Below are positions 25,063 through 36,157 of a DNA stretch of 40,263 nt, piece by piece (within the stretch, counting starts at the first letter, position 1; every line of letters starts with the position of its first letter). The stretch spans positions 1 through 40,263 of the forward strand of contig MKVN01000042.1 of assembly GCA_001898855.1 (NCBI GenBank), read 5' to 3'. The notes beneath the pieces are model-generated. The model ran no database searches. It saw nothing but the letters and a program-made list of their open reading frames with translations, and was not told where the DNA came from. The DNA is from Micrococcales bacterium 73-13. Lineage in GTDB: Bacteria; Actinomycetota; Actinomycetes; Actinomycetales; Microbacteriaceae. Made by a program: the position numbers and the translations under genes.

Positions 25063-25437
25063 GCCCGCGGCGTCGGCCGCCGGAACGGCGGCGTCCGCGG
25101 CCTCCGCCGGGCCGCTGGGGATCGCGGCCGGCTCGACGGCGCCGCGCTCGACGGTGACCGTGCGGGCGCTCCGCCGGCTCACGCGGTCCGCGACGAGCGC
25201 CGCGAGCGCGCCGAGCAGGACGCCGCCCGTGATGCCGTACAGCGACATGTACGCGACGGTCGCCCACATGCCGACGTTCGGGTCGGCGGGGAAGGCGGTC
25301 GTGACCGCGACGGTCACGAGGATCCCGACGATGGCGCCGAGGCCGATGAAGACGCCGTAGCGCGGCACCCGGCGGATCGAGGCCGTGCGGCGCTCGTGCG
25401 TCTCGTGCGGGTCGCTCTGGCTCTGCGGGATCGTCAC
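25051..25437 (-). CDS. Small membrane protein of unknown function, third gene of the DUF3465 operon
   Basis: This 128-aa protein has two hydrophobic helices (YGVFIGLGAIVGILVTVAVTTAF at about 27-49 and YGITGGVLLGALAALVADRV at about 66-85) and Ala/Pro-rich ends. I do not recognise a characterised family; proteins of this kind often lie beside purine genes in Microbacteriaceae. The GTG at 25435-25437 overlaps the TGA of the SCP-like gene as GTGA, so translation is coupled to it. The 3' end converges on purF with 12 bases between. Confidence 0.8.
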   Translation of the reverse strand: MTIPQSQSDPHETHERRTASIRRVPRYGVFIGLGAIVGILVTVAVTTAFPADPNVGMWATVAYMSLYGITGGVLLGALAALVADRVSRRSARTVTVERGAVEPAAIPSGPAEAADAAVPAADAAGDRP

Positions 25438-25853
25438 CCGTCCATTGTCGCAGGCGGCGTCCGGGGCGACGCCGGGCGCGACGCGGCAGGGTCGACGGGC
25501 AGCAGCGCCGTGAGGTCGGCGCGGGCGCCGGAGGCCTCGACCCGCCCCTGCGCGACGGCATCGGCGAACGCGAGCGCGCCGGTCGCGAGCGCGAGCCAGG
25601 TGGCCGGGTCCGTCTCGACGACGTTCGGCGGGGTGCCGCGGGTGTGCCGAGGCCCCTCGACCGCCTGCACCGCGCCGTACGGCGGGACGCGGACCTCGAC
25701 CGTGCGACCGGGCGCCGCCTCCGCGAGCCGCTGCAGGGTGTAGCGGACGGCGAGCGCGACGACGTCCCGGCCGGGCGCGCCCTCCGCGCCGGTCTCGGGG
25801 GCCCGCCAGGCCGCGAGCGCCGCCGCGCCCGCCTCGTCGTCGATGCGCCTCAC
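25434..25853 (-). CDS. Sterol carrier family protein (actinobacterial SCP-like)
   Basis: This 139-aa cytoplasmic protein contains VEVRVPPYGAVQAVEGPRHTRGTPPNVVETDPATWLALATG, the hallmark of the bacterial SCP-2 orthologue family. An N-terminal helix (RRIDDEAGAAALAAW) precedes it. The fold binds hydrophobic ligands in known relatives; the ligand here is unknown. Both ends are four-base GTGA overlaps: with the DUF3465 gene upstream (25850-25853) and the small membrane protein downstream (25434-25437). It is often found next to purine genes in this group. No ribosome site is needed if translation is coupled. Confidence 0.88.
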   Translation of the reverse strand: MRRIDDEAGAAALAAWRAPETGAEGAPGRDVVALAVRYTLQRLAEAAPGRTVEVRVPPYGAVQAVEGPRHTRGTPPNVVETDPATWLALATGALAFADAVAQGRVEASGARADLTALLPVDPAASRPASPRTPPATMDG

Positions 25854-26362
25854 CAGTAGCGCCGCCCGTTCCACTCCAGCCAGCCGTCCGGGTGGGCGTC
25901 CAGCCGATCGCGATGCGTCCAGTGGATCGTGCCGCCCTGCTCGTTCCAGACGTACTCGCCGTGGAAGGCCACCCGGTCGCCGACGGCGAGGCCGTCCAGC
26001 CGCGGGAAGTCGTCGATGTTGTGCGCGACGAGCACGGTCATCCCGTTGCCGAGCCGCAGGATGAAGCGCTGGTGGGCGTCCCCCTCCAGGTCGTCGGGGA
26101 GCAGTCGCGCGACGACCCCCTCGCCGGCGACCTGCACGTCGCTCAGCCGCGACTGGAAGAGCCGCGCGATCGCCGCGTCGGCGTCCGGCCCGGTCGCCGC
26201 GTCGGCGGGCGCGGTCGCCGCGGCGGTCGGCGCCGGCGCCCCGGCGTCCGCGGACCCCACCGTCCGATCGCCCTGGCTGCCCCACACGGTGATCCACACT
26301 ACGGCCGCGACGACCAGGGCGATGAGGACCGCCCCGACCCCGGCCTTGAGCTTTCGTGGCAC
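25850..26362 (-). CDS. DUF3465 family membrane-anchored protein
   Basis: This protein of 170 aa has an N-terminal anchor or signal segment (LKAGVGAVLIALVVAAVVWITVW, about 5-27) and an Ala/Thr linker. The secreted domain matches DUF3465: HQRFILRLGNGMTVLVAHNIDDFPRL, VGDRVAFHGEYVWNEQGGTIHWTHRD and WLEWNGRRYW. This family is predicted to be an OB-like nucleic-acid or oligosaccharide-binding fold; the role is unknown. GTG at 26360-26362 lies six bases after TAGCGT, which has a TTGGAC box 17 bases away. It is the first gene of a tightly overlapped operon of three and diverges from purD. Confidence 0.85.
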   Translation of the reverse strand: MPRKLKAGVGAVLIALVVAAVVWITVWGSQGDRTVGSADAGAPAPTAAATAPADAATGPDADAAIARLFQSRLSDVQVAGEGVVARLLPDDLEGDAHQRFILRLGNGMTVLVAHNIDDFPRLDGLAVGDRVAFHGEYVWNEQGGTIHWTHRDRLDAHPDGWLEWNGRRYW

Positions 26363-26368
26363 CCGTCC

Positions 26369-26397
26369 ACGCTATTCGGCCGGGCGCGCCCGTCCAA
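26369..26397 (-). promoter_or_regulatory. Promoter TTGGAC-17-TAGCGT of the DUF3465 operon
   Basis: On the minus strand TTGGAC (+ strand 26392-26397), 17 bases, TAGCGT (26369-26374), six bases, GTG 26362. A leaderless start with a recognisable -35 box. Confidence 0.6.
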
Positions 26398-26430
26398 CCG
26401 GCCGGGGCCCTCCGCCTCACCCGCGCCGCC

Positions 26431-26436
26431 TAGGCT
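26431..26436 (+). promoter_or_regulatory. -10 hexamer TAGGCT, leaderless start of purD
   Basis: TAGGCT, seven bases, then GTG 26444. No -35 box is evident; the region upstream is almost pure G and C. Confidence 0.5.
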
Positions 26437-26443
26437 GGACCTC

Positions 26444-27682
26444 GTGCGAATCCTCGTCCTCGGCTCCGGCGCCAGGGAGCACGCGATCGTCAAGGCGCTG
26501 CTGCGCGAGGGCGGCCACGAGATCGTCGCGGCGCCGGGGAACGCCGGCATCGCCGCCGAGGTCGAGACGGTCGCGCTGAACCCCGCCGACCCGGACGTCG
26601 TCGCCGACTACGCGGTCGACAAGGCGATCGACCTCGTCGTGATCGGCCCCGAGGCGCCGCTCGTCGCCGGCGTCGCCGACGCGCTGCGGCCGCGCGGCAT
26701 CCCCGTCTTCGGGCCGGGCCGGGCCGCGGCCGCGATCGAGGGCAGCAAGGCCTTCGCGAAGCGCGTCATGGAGTCCGCGGGCGTGCCGACCGGCGCCGCG
26801 GTGCGAGCCGGGACGCTCGCCGAGGCGGAGGCCGCGCTCGACTCGATCGGCGCGCCCTACGTGGTCAAGGCCGACGGGCTGGCGGCGGGCAAGGGGGTCC
26901 TGGTGACCCCGGACCGCGAGGCGGCGCTCGCCCACGCGGCGTTCTGGCTCCAGCACGGGGAGGTGCTGGTCGAGGAGTTCCTCAGCGGACCGGAGGTCTC
27001 CTTCTTCGTCCTCAGCGACGGCGCGAACGTCGTCCCCCTGGGGGCGGCGCAGGACTTCAAGCGGATCGGCGACGGCGACACCGGGCCGAACACCGGGGGC
27101 ATGGGCGCGTACTCCCCGGTGCCGTGGCTGCCGGCCGGCTTCGAGGAGGAGGTCGTCGAGCGGATCGCGCTGCCGACCGTCCGCCGCCTCGCGGCGGAGC
27201 AGACCCCGTTCATCGGGGTGCTGTTCTGCGGCCTGGTGCTGACCGAGGCCGGCGTGCGCGTCATCGAGTTCAACGCGCGCTTCGGCGACCCGGAGACGCA
27301 GGTGCTCCTCGCCCGGCTCGCGAGCCCGCTCTCCGAGCTGCTGCTCGCCGCCGCGACCGGGCGGCTCTCGAGCGTCCCGAGGCCGGCGTTCGTCGACGAC
27401 GTCGCGATCACCGTGGTGCTCGCCAGCGAGGGCTACCCCGAGGCGCCGGTCACCGGCCGCGCCCTGACCGGCCTGGACGCGGCGCGGGACGTCTCGATCG
27501 CGCACGCCGCGACGGCGAGGACCCCGGACGGCGGCACCGTCGCGACCGGCGGCCGGGTGCTCTCCGTGGTCGCGACCGCGCCCGACTTCGCCGAGGCGCG
27601 GGCGCGCGCCTACGCGGCGCTCGAGGCCATCGGGCTCGAGGGCGGGCAGTACCGGCGCGACATCGCCGAGCGGGTCTCGTGA
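26444..27682 (+). CDS. purD: Phosphoribosylamine--glycine ligase (GAR synthetase)
   Basis: PurD joins glycine to phosphoribosylamine with ATP, step two of purine synthesis; 412 aa, cytoplasmic ATP-grasp enzyme. The N-terminus [18 protein letters not shown] and the segments [40 protein letters not shown] and [11 protein letters not shown] are those of the family. Start GTG 26444 follows TAGGCT by seven bases. It is the first gene of the purD-purC-purS-purQ set, and its stop overlaps purC by four bases. It diverges from the DUF3465 operon. Confidence 0.97.
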   Translation: MRILVLGSGAREHAIVKALLREGGHEIVAAPGNAGIAAEVETVALNPADPDVVADYAVDKAIDLVVIGPEAPLVAGVADALRPRGIPVFGPGRAAAAIEGSKAFAKRVMESAGVPTGAAVRAGTLAEAEAALDSIGAPYVVKADGLAAGKGVLVTPDREAALAHAAFWLQHGEVLVEEFLSGPEVSFFVLSDGANVVPLGAAQDFKRIGDGDTGPNTGGMGAYSPVPWLPAGFEEEVVERIALPTVRRLAAEQTPFIGVLFCGLVLTEAGVRVIEFNARFGDPETQVLLARLASPLSELLLAAATGRLSSVPRPAFVDDVAITVVLASEGYPEAPVTGRALTGLDAARDVSIAHAATARTPDGGTVATGGRVLSVVATAPDFAEARARAYAALEAIGLEGGQYRRDIAERVS

Positions 27683-28533
27683 CGCTGCCCGGCTGGACGC
27701 ACGCCTACTCCGGCAAGGTGCGCGACCTCTACACCCGGCCCGACCTCCCCGGCGAGGTGCTCATGGTGGCGAGCGACCGGGTGAGCGCATTCGACCACGT
27801 GCTGGAGCCCGCGATCCCCGGCAAGGGCGCACTGCTGACCCGGCTGTCCCGCTGGTGGTTCGCGCGCTTCGCCGAGGTGCCGAACCACCTCGCGGCGGAC
27901 GAGTCCGCCATCCCCGCCGAGGTCGCGGACCGCTCGATGCTGGTGCGCACCCTGCGCATGCACCCCGTGGAATGCGTCGTGCGCGGCTACCTCTCCGGCA
28001 GCGGCTGGAAGGAGTACCGGACCGATGGGACGGTCTGCGGCATCGCGCTGCCGGCCGGGCTCGAGGACGGCGACCGGCTCCCGGAGCCGATCTTCACGCC
28101 GGCGTGGAAGGCCCCGATGGGCGAGCACGACGAGAACATCCCCTTCCAGCGGGTGGTCGAGCTGGTCGGCGCGGCGACCGCCGAGGCGCTGCGCGCGACG
28201 AGCCTCGCGCTCTTCGAGCGGGCCTCGGCGATCGCCGAGGCGCACGGCGTGATCCTCGCCGACACGAAGTTCGAGTTCGGCGCCGACGACGAGCACGCGG
28301 TGGTGCTCGCCGACGAGGTGCTCACCAGCGACTCCAGCCGCTACTGGGACAAGGCGGCCTACGACGGGGGCCGGCGGGGCGTGAGCTGGGACAAGCAGGG
28401 CGTGCGGGACTGGCTCTCCGCGCGCTGGGACGGCACCGGCACGCCGCCGCGGCTCGACGACGCGATCGTGGCCTCCACCGCCGCCCGCTACGCCGAGCTG
28501 GTCGAGCGGCTGACCGGCTCGGCCGCCGCGTAG
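27679..28533 (+). CDS. purC: Phosphoribosylaminoimidazole-succinocarboxamide synthase (SAICAR synthetase)
   Basis: PurC adds aspartate to CAIR with ATP; 284 aa, near the usual size of the long bacterial form. Signature blocks include YSGKVRDLY, VASDRVSAFD, VECVVRGYLSGSGWKEY and DTKFEFG. The start is GTG 27679, which overlaps the purD stop as GTGA, so translation is coupled. The stop TAG at 28531-28533 is also the first half of the purS -10 hexamer. PurE and PurK, which make its substrate, are not in the window. Confidence 0.96.
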   Translation: MTLPGWTHAYSGKVRDLYTRPDLPGEVLMVASDRVSAFDHVLEPAIPGKGALLTRLSRWWFARFAEVPNHLAADESAIPAEVADRSMLVRTLRMHPVECVVRGYLSGSGWKEYRTDGTVCGIALPAGLEDGDRLPEPIFTPAWKAPMGEHDENIPFQRVVELVGAATAEALRATSLALFERASAIAEAHGVILADTKFEFGADDEHAVVLADEVLTSDSSRYWDKAAYDGGRRGVSWDKQGVRDWLSARWDGTGTPPRLDDAIVASTAARYAELVERLTGSAAA

Positions 28534-28536
28534 ACT
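28531..28536 (+). promoter_or_regulatory. -10 hexamer TAGACT, leaderless start of purS, shared with the purC stop
   Basis: The TAG of the hexamer is the purC stop codon; six bases then lead to GTG 28543. An internal promoter would let purS and purQ be made without purD and purC. Confidence 0.45.
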
Positions 28537-28542
28537 GGCTGC

Positions 28543-28842
28543 GTGCCCGTGATCGTGGTCGACGTGATGCCGAAGCCCGAGCTCCTCGACCCCGCGGGCA
28601 AGGCGACGCTCGGCGCGATCGGCCGGCTCGGCCGCGCGGGCTACCGCGGCGTCCGGATCGGCAAGCGCTTCGAGCTCTCCGTCGACGGCCCGGTGACCGA
28701 GGCGATGCTCGCCGACGCCCGCGCGCTCGCCGAGGAGCTGCTCGCGAACACCGTCATCGAGGACGTCGTCGCGGTCTACGTCGGCGGCGCCGAGGACGAC
28801 CTCGACGAGTTCACCGGCGTCGCGGCGGGCGAGACGCACTGA
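28543..28842 (+). CDS. purS: Phosphoribosylformylglycinamidine synthase subunit PurS
   Basis: PurS is the small subunit that links PurQ and PurL in the FGAM synthase complex; 99 aa, slightly longer than the usual 80-85. The core [26 protein letters not shown] and [13 protein letters not shown] is typical; the extra length is a C-terminal acidic tail ([19 protein letters not shown]). GTG at 28543 follows TAGACT by six bases; a second GTG at 28549 is possible but would break that spacing. purQ starts 16 bases after its stop. Confidence 0.95.
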   Translation: MPVIVVDVMPKPELLDPAGKATLGAIGRLGRAGYRGVRIGKRFELSVDGPVTEAMLADARALAEELLANTVIEDVVAVYVGGAEDDLDEFTGVAAGETH

Positions 28843-28858
28843 TGCGGCGAGGCGCGCG

Positions 28859-29560
28859 ATGAGCAGGATCGGGGTCGTCACCTTCCCCGGCTCGCTCGAC
28901 GACCGCGACGCGCAGCGGGCGATCCGCATCGCCGGCGCCGACGCGGTGCCGCTCTGGCACGCCGACCACGACCTCCGGGGCGTCGACGCCGTCGTGCTGC
29001 CGGGCGGGTTCTCCTACGGCGACTACCTGCGCTGCGGCGCGATCGCCGCGCAGGCGCCGATCATGCGCGAGGTGATCGCCGCCGCGGACGCCGGCATGCC
29101 GGTGCTCGGCATCTGCAACGGCTTCCAGATCCTGGTCGAGGCGCATCTGCTGCCGGGCGGGCTGATCCGGAACGAGCAGGGCGCCTTCGTCTGCCGCGAC
29201 CAGCGGCTGCGCATCGAGAGCGCGGACACCGCGTGGACGAGCGACTTCGAGGCCGGCGACGAGATCGTCGTCCCGCTGAAGAACGGCGAGGGCGGCTACA
29301 TCGCCTCCGCGGAGACGCTGCGCGAGCTCGAGGGGGAGGGGCGCGTCGTGTTCCGCTACGTCGACGTGAACCCGAACGGCTCGATGAACGACATCGCGGG
29401 CATCACGAACGCCCGCGGCAACGTGGTCGGCCTGATGCCGCACCCGGAGCACGCCGTCGAGCCGGGCTTCGGCCCGGACACGCCCGCCGCGATGCGCTCG
29501 GGCGTCGACGGGCTGCGCGTCTTCCGGAGCGTGCTCGCAGGCCTGCTCGCCCGCGCCTGA
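28859..29560 (+). CDS. purQ: Phosphoribosylformylglycinamidine synthase subunit PurQ (glutaminase)
   Basis: PurQ releases ammonia from glutamine for FGAM synthesis; 233 aa, class I amidotransferase. The nucleophile Cys is in GICNGFQ, and the catalytic His-Glu is in MPHPEHA. The N-terminus [19 protein letters not shown] is standard. ATG 28859 is preceded by GGCGAGG; an ATG at 28843 is out of frame. It is the last gene of the plus-strand pur set and converges on purL across 217 bases that hold several inverted repeats. Confidence 0.97.
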   Translation: MSRIGVVTFPGSLDDRDAQRAIRIAGADAVPLWHADHDLRGVDAVVLPGGFSYGDYLRCGAIAAQAPIMREVIAAADAGMPVLGICNGFQILVEAHLLPGGLIRNEQGAFVCRDQRLRIESADTAWTSDFEAGDEIVVPLKNGEGGYIASAETLRELEGEGRVVFRYVDVNPNGSMNDIAGITNARGNVVGLMPHPEHAVEPGFGPDTPAAMRSGVDGLRVFRSVLAGLLARA

Positions 29561-29649
29561 TCCGGCGGCGCGACCCCGATCGGGTGGTCGGAGAAATTTC
29601 CTGCGGAATCGCGTCACGATCCGCGCGGGACGCCGTCTCCTCCTCGAAC

Positions 29650-29685
29650 GCCCATCATCGGCTATCCCCCGCTCAGCCGATGGGC
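29650..29685. terminator. Bulged hairpin between convergent purQ and purL
   Basis: GCCCAT-cat-CGGC pairs with GCCGATGGGC across a 13-base loop. It lies in the middle of the 217-base gap after purQ. There is no T tract. Confidence 0.4.
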
Positions 29686-29702
29686 ATCCCCGATGCCGGG
29701 GG

Positions 29703-29729
29703 CGCGAGATCTGCAACCCGAGTCTCGCG
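29703..29729. terminator. Second inverted repeat between purQ and purL
   Basis: Perfect seven-base arms CGCGAGA and TCTCGCG around 13 bases, 49 bases from the purL stop. With the hairpin at 29650-29685 it may separate the two converging transcripts. Confidence 0.4.
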
Positions 29730-29777
29730 CTCCCGGCGAGGGGCCCTCCTCTCGGCCGCGGCCGCGCCAGCAGGGGC

Positions 29778-32069
<2,292 letters not shown>

Positions 32070-32076
32070 ACGACCA

Positions 32077-32082
32077 AGCCTA
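32077..32082 (-). promoter_or_regulatory. -10 hexamer TAGGCT, leaderless start of purL, shared with the upstream stop
   Basis: The TAG of the hexamer is the stop codon of the sigma-factor fusion gene. Seven bases lead to GTG 32069. It is the same arrangement as at purC/purS. Confidence 0.5.
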
Positions 32083-33555
32083 CGGCCTGGTCACCGTCAC
32101 GCTCGCGACGGGGCGGGAGCCGAGGGCGTCGGCGTCGATGACGACCGGGACGACGAGGCCGACCCGGCCGCCGACCGGGATCGACGCCGCGGTGCACACC
32201 AGCGGGTCGCCGGCCTGGCAGCTCCAGGCGCCGCCGCCGAGCGGGGCCGAGGCGTCGAGCTGCACGCCGTCGGGCAGCTGGACCCGGAGCACGGCTTGGA
32301 CCGGCGTCGAGTTCGGGTTCGTCACGGCGACGATGACCGAGCCCGACCAGCTGCCGTCGGACCGCTGCACGTCCTCCGAGAAGTCGAGGTCCAGCGCGGC
32401 GACCGGCGGCGGGTCCGCGACGGACGGCGCCGGTGCCGGCGGCGTCGCCGGCTCGGCCGGTGCGGGGGCCTGGGCGCTCGCGCTCGGGGTCGGGCTCGGC
32501 GAAGGGGTCGGGGTCGCCGTCGTCGGCGCGGGGGCCGGGGTCCCGACCGGCGCCGGCTGCTCGTCGGACGTCGCGGGCGGCGCCTCGGAGGCCGCCGGCG
32601 GAGCGCTCACGGCCGCGGACACCACGGCCGCGATGCCGAGCGCCGCGAGGACGCCGATCGCCGCGGTGGCGAACCTGGTCGCCTGCTTCGACTGCCCGGC
32701 CGGATTCCCGCCGCCGCTGCCCGTGCCGGCGATCCCGGCTCCGGCCGCCGCGGCCATCGCGGAGTCCGCCGGCCCGCCGGCCGCCGCGAGCACGGCGCCG
32801 AGGACGCCGCCGCCGACGAGGATCGGGCCGAAGACCGACTTGAGGCCGTAGCCGACGTCCTTGAGCTCCTCGAGCACGAGCGGGCACTCGTCGCAGGCGA
32901 GCAGGTGCGCCTCGACCTTCGCCGCGTCGCGCTGCGAGAGCGTCGAGCGGAGGTAGCCGCCGAGCCGCTTGCGCGTCGGGGCGCACTCGGCGTGGATCGG
33001 CGAGTCGGAGACGTGCGCCTGGACGTAGGCGACCCGCAGCGCGTCGCGGGCGCGCACCGCGAGCGCGCTCGTCGCGTTCGGCGAGAGGCCGAACAGCGGC
33101 GCCGCCTGCAGCGGCGTCATGCCCTCGACCTCGAGGTACCAGAGGACCGCCTGCTGGCGCTCCGGGAGCGTGCGGAACGCGGTCGCGACCAGCTGGGCCT
33201 CGAGGCCGCGGTCGGCGTCGTCGGGGACGGCCGTCGCCGACTCGTAGGGGCTCCAGTCGTCGGTGTCCCGCTCGCGCGCCTTCAGCACCCCGGCCTCGGC
33301 GGCGAGGCGGCGGACCACGGTGTACAGGTAGGCGCGGAAGGAGTCGGCCGGCCCGGCGCCGCGGGCGATGGCGCCGTGGATGCGCTCGAAGGCGGAGGCG
33401 ACCAGGTCCTCGGCGAGGTGCGGATCGCGGCTGGTGGCCCGGGCGACGCGCAGCGCCGCCTCGCTGTGGCGCACGTAGAGCTCGCCCATGGCGCTCGCGT
33501 CGCCGCTGCGCACGCGGACGATGAGCTCCGCGTCGCTGACCTGCTCGGGTTCCAT
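32080..33555 (-). CDS. ECF-type sigma factor fused to anti-sigma zinc finger, membrane segment and secreted DUF11-like domain
   Basis: This single 491-aa protein joins a sigma factor to its own membrane sensor. Region 2 lies at about 22-90 ([34 protein letters not shown]). Region 4 is at 125-178 ([39 protein letters not shown]). An anti-sigma zinc-finger motif follows, His217-x3-Cys221-x2-Cys224. Two hydrophobic stretches come next (about 241-260 and 295-317); if both crossed the membrane the tail would be cytoplasmic, so probably only the second does. A Pro/Thr/Ser stalk (318-385) leads to a DUF11-like beta domain with Cys446 and Cys454. ATG 33555 follows GAGGA at eight bases. Similar fusions are known in actinobacterial ECF groups. 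Release by proteolysis is inference. It is followed by purL and diverges from a GGDEF-like gene. Confidence 0.9.
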   Translation of the reverse strand: MEPEQVSDAELIVRVRSGDASAMGELYVRHSEAALRVARATSRDPHLAEDLVASAFERIHGAIARGAGPADSFRAYLYTVVRRLAAEAGVLKARERDTDDWSPYESATAVPDDADRGLEAQLVATAFRTLPERQQAVLWYLEVEGMTPLQAAPLFGLSPNATSALAVRARDALRVAYVQAHVSDSPIHAECAPTRKRLGGYLRSTLSQRDAAKVEAHLLACDECPLVLEELKDVGYGLKSVFGPILVGGGVLGAVLAAAGGPADSAMAAAAGAGIAGTGSGGGNPAGQSKQATRFATAAIGVLAALGIAAVVSAAVSAPPAASEAPPATSDEQPAPVGTPAPAPTTATPTPSPSPTPSASAQAPAPAEPATPPAPAPSVADPPPVAALDLDFSEDVQRSDGSWSGSVIVAVTNPNSTPVQAVLRVQLPDGVQLDASAPLGGGAWSCQAGDPLVCTAASIPVGGRVGLVVPVVIDADALGSRPVASVTVTRP

Positions 33556-33693
33556 CGTCCAGTCCTCGTCGGGTCCGGACGCGCGAGGGCACGGCGCAGT
33601 GCGAGGCGCCGTCGGGTCCGGCCATCCGATTCTACGGCGAGGGCGCCCGGGGCCGGTGCCCCCGGTTCGGGGTGCATCCGGGGCCATCGCGTC

Positions 33694-34368
33694 ATGATCG
33701 GGCGCCTCCGCCGTCTCTTCCGTGTCATGCAGAACCTAGGCCGGGACCTCGATCACGCGGTGGCGCACTTCACCGCCGCGGCCGAGTCCGACGACCTCCC
33801 GCTCGCGGCGGTCGTGCTGGGTCGCACCCGGGGCGAGCACGGCGTCGGGATCGGGCCGTCGCTCGACGACCTCGAGGCGGTGCACCGGATCGTCTTCGGG
33901 ACGGACCCGGCCGCGACGCTGGTCCGCGCCTTCGCGGACGCCTGGGCGGAGGGCGCCATCGGCGCGCTGCTCGCGCGCGGCGCGCTCGACCACCGCACGG
34001 GCCTCGCGACCGTCGACTACCTCGCGACCCGGCTGCGGGACCTCGCCCGCACCGGGGAGGCGGCGAGCCGCGTCCTGGTGCTGAGCGCGCCGCCGGTGCC
34101 GCCGGTGCCGCGGATCGCGGCGCTGATCCGCTCGGCGCGGGTCGCCCAGGAGCTCGCCGTGTCGTTCCCGGAGGCGGAGACGCCGGTCGGGCTCGACGAC
34201 CGCACGCGGATCGCGGCGATCGTGCCGCACGACGACGCGCTCGCGGCGAACCTCGCCCGGGCTCGGATCGCGATCGGGACCGTCGACGGCGTCGACCGGG
34301 CCGAGCTGAGCGCCCTCGACCTCCCGGTCGCGGAGTCCGCCGTCCCCCCGTTCCTCCTCGCCCTCTGA
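33694..34368 (+). CDS. Degenerate GGDEF-like protein
   Basis: This 224-aa cytoplasmic protein is not matched with certainty. The middle has DHRTGLATVDYLATRLRDL, which looks like the DxLTGL...L..RL beginning of a GGDEF domain. The part with SARVAQELAVSFPEAETPVGLDDRTRIAAIV resembles the later helix and strand of that fold. The GGDEF signature itself and most metal ligands are absent, so cyclic-di-GMP synthesis is unlikely; a binding or structural role is possible. ATG 33694 was taken as start; ATG 33727 is an alternative and neither has a strong ribosome site. It diverges from the sigma-factor fusion gene with 138 bases between and converges on the chorismate mutase with a 19-base gap. Confidence 0.65.
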   Translation: MIGRLRRLFRVMQNLGRDLDHAVAHFTAAAESDDLPLAAVVLGRTRGEHGVGIGPSLDDLEAVHRIVFGTDPAATLVRAFADAWAEGAIGALLARGALDHRTGLATVDYLATRLRDLARTGEAASRVLVLSAPPVPPVPRIAALIRSARVAQELAVSFPEAETPVGLDDRTRIAAIVPHDDALAANLARARIAIGTVDGVDRAELSALDLPVAESAVPPFLLAL

Positions 34369-34387
34369 CCGGTCGCCCGGCCCGCGC

Positions 34388-34684
34388 TCAGTCGGCGTCG
34401 GGGCGGTTCGCGAGCTCGGTGTGGTGGCGGATGACCTCGGCGACGATGAAGTTGAAGTACTTCTCGGCGAACTCGGGGTCGAGCCGAGCGTCCTCGGCGA
34501 GCGAGCGCAGCCGGGCGACCTGCCACCGCTCGCGCTCGGGATCCGAGGGCGGGAGCCCGTGCTCGGCCTTCAGCCGGCCGACCTTCTTCGTCGCGGCGAA
34601 GCGCTCGGCGAGCAGGTGGATGAGCGCGGCGTCGATGTTGTCGATGCTCTGGCGCAGTTCGGCGAGCTCGGGAAGGTCGGGCAC
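34388..34684 (-). CDS. Chorismate mutase (AroQ type, monofunctional)
   Basis: This enzyme turns chorismate into prephenate, the first step towards phenylalanine and tyrosine. It is a small all-helical protein of 98 aa. The core LRQSIDNIDAALIHLLAERFAATKKVGRLKAEHGLPPSDPERE is the AroQ pattern, with the catalytic Arg, Lys and Glu of helices 1 and 2 visible. I chose GTG 34684 over GTG 34693, because TAACGT stands seven bases before it in the leaderless arrangement used elsewhere here; the longer reading adds three residues and would put the start inside that hexamer. No signal peptide, so it is the cytoplasmic form. Actinobacterial relatives are often activated by DAHP synthase; that gene is not in the window. 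Confidence 0.92.
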   Translation of the reverse strand: MPDLPELAELRQSIDNIDAALIHLLAERFAATKKVGRLKAEHGLPPSDPERERWQVARLRSLAEDARLDPEFAEKYFNFIVAEVIRHHTELANRPDAD

Positions 34685-34691
34685 GACTGAC

Positions 34692-34697
34692 ACGTTA
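34692..34697 (-). promoter_or_regulatory. -10 hexamer TAACGT, leaderless start of chorismate mutase
   Basis: TAACGT on the minus strand, seven bases, then GTG 34684. The hexamer overlaps the alternative start codon at 34693. Confidence 0.4.
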
Positions 34698-34706
34698 CTC
34701 GGGTCC

Positions 34707-34739
34707 GGTTTCGAGACGCGCCTGCGGCGCTCCTCGACC
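34707..34739. repeat. Palindromic intergenic element (TTTCGAGACGC...GCTCCTCGACC type)
   Basis: A 33-base element with outer arms GGTTTCGAG/CTCGACC and an inner perfect stem GCGCC-TGC-GGCGC. This form is a frequent interspersed palindrome in Microbacteriaceae genomes as I remember them. It lies between the purA stop and the chorismate mutase start, where it could act as a terminator for purA. Only one copy is in the window. Confidence 0.5.
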
Positions 34740-34756
34740 GGCGGCGGGAGCCGGGC

Positions 34757-36073
<1,317 letters not shown>

Positions 36074-36114
36074 GGGAACCCTCCGCATCCTCCGCCGCCG
36101 ACCGGCGCGGGACC

Positions 36115-36133
36115 CGGCCCAGTCTACGGGCCG
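36115..36133 (-). promoter_or_regulatory. purA -10 hexamer TAGACT inside an inverted repeat
   Basis: On the minus strand TAGACT (+ strand 36121-36126) lies in the loop of CGGCCC/GGGCCG arms. The hairpin sits 25 bases after the stop of the DUF11 gene, so it may end that transcript while holding the purA promoter. The upstream -35 candidate TGACCG is weak. Confidence 0.45.
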
Positions 36134-36157
36134 ACTCCCACGCCGGTCACGGCTGGG

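Noticed and set aside
36074..36088. ATG 36088 as purA start
   Set aside because: The only GGAGG lies directly against the ATG. GTG 36073 has a well-spaced site and gives the standard numbering (Asp13, His41).
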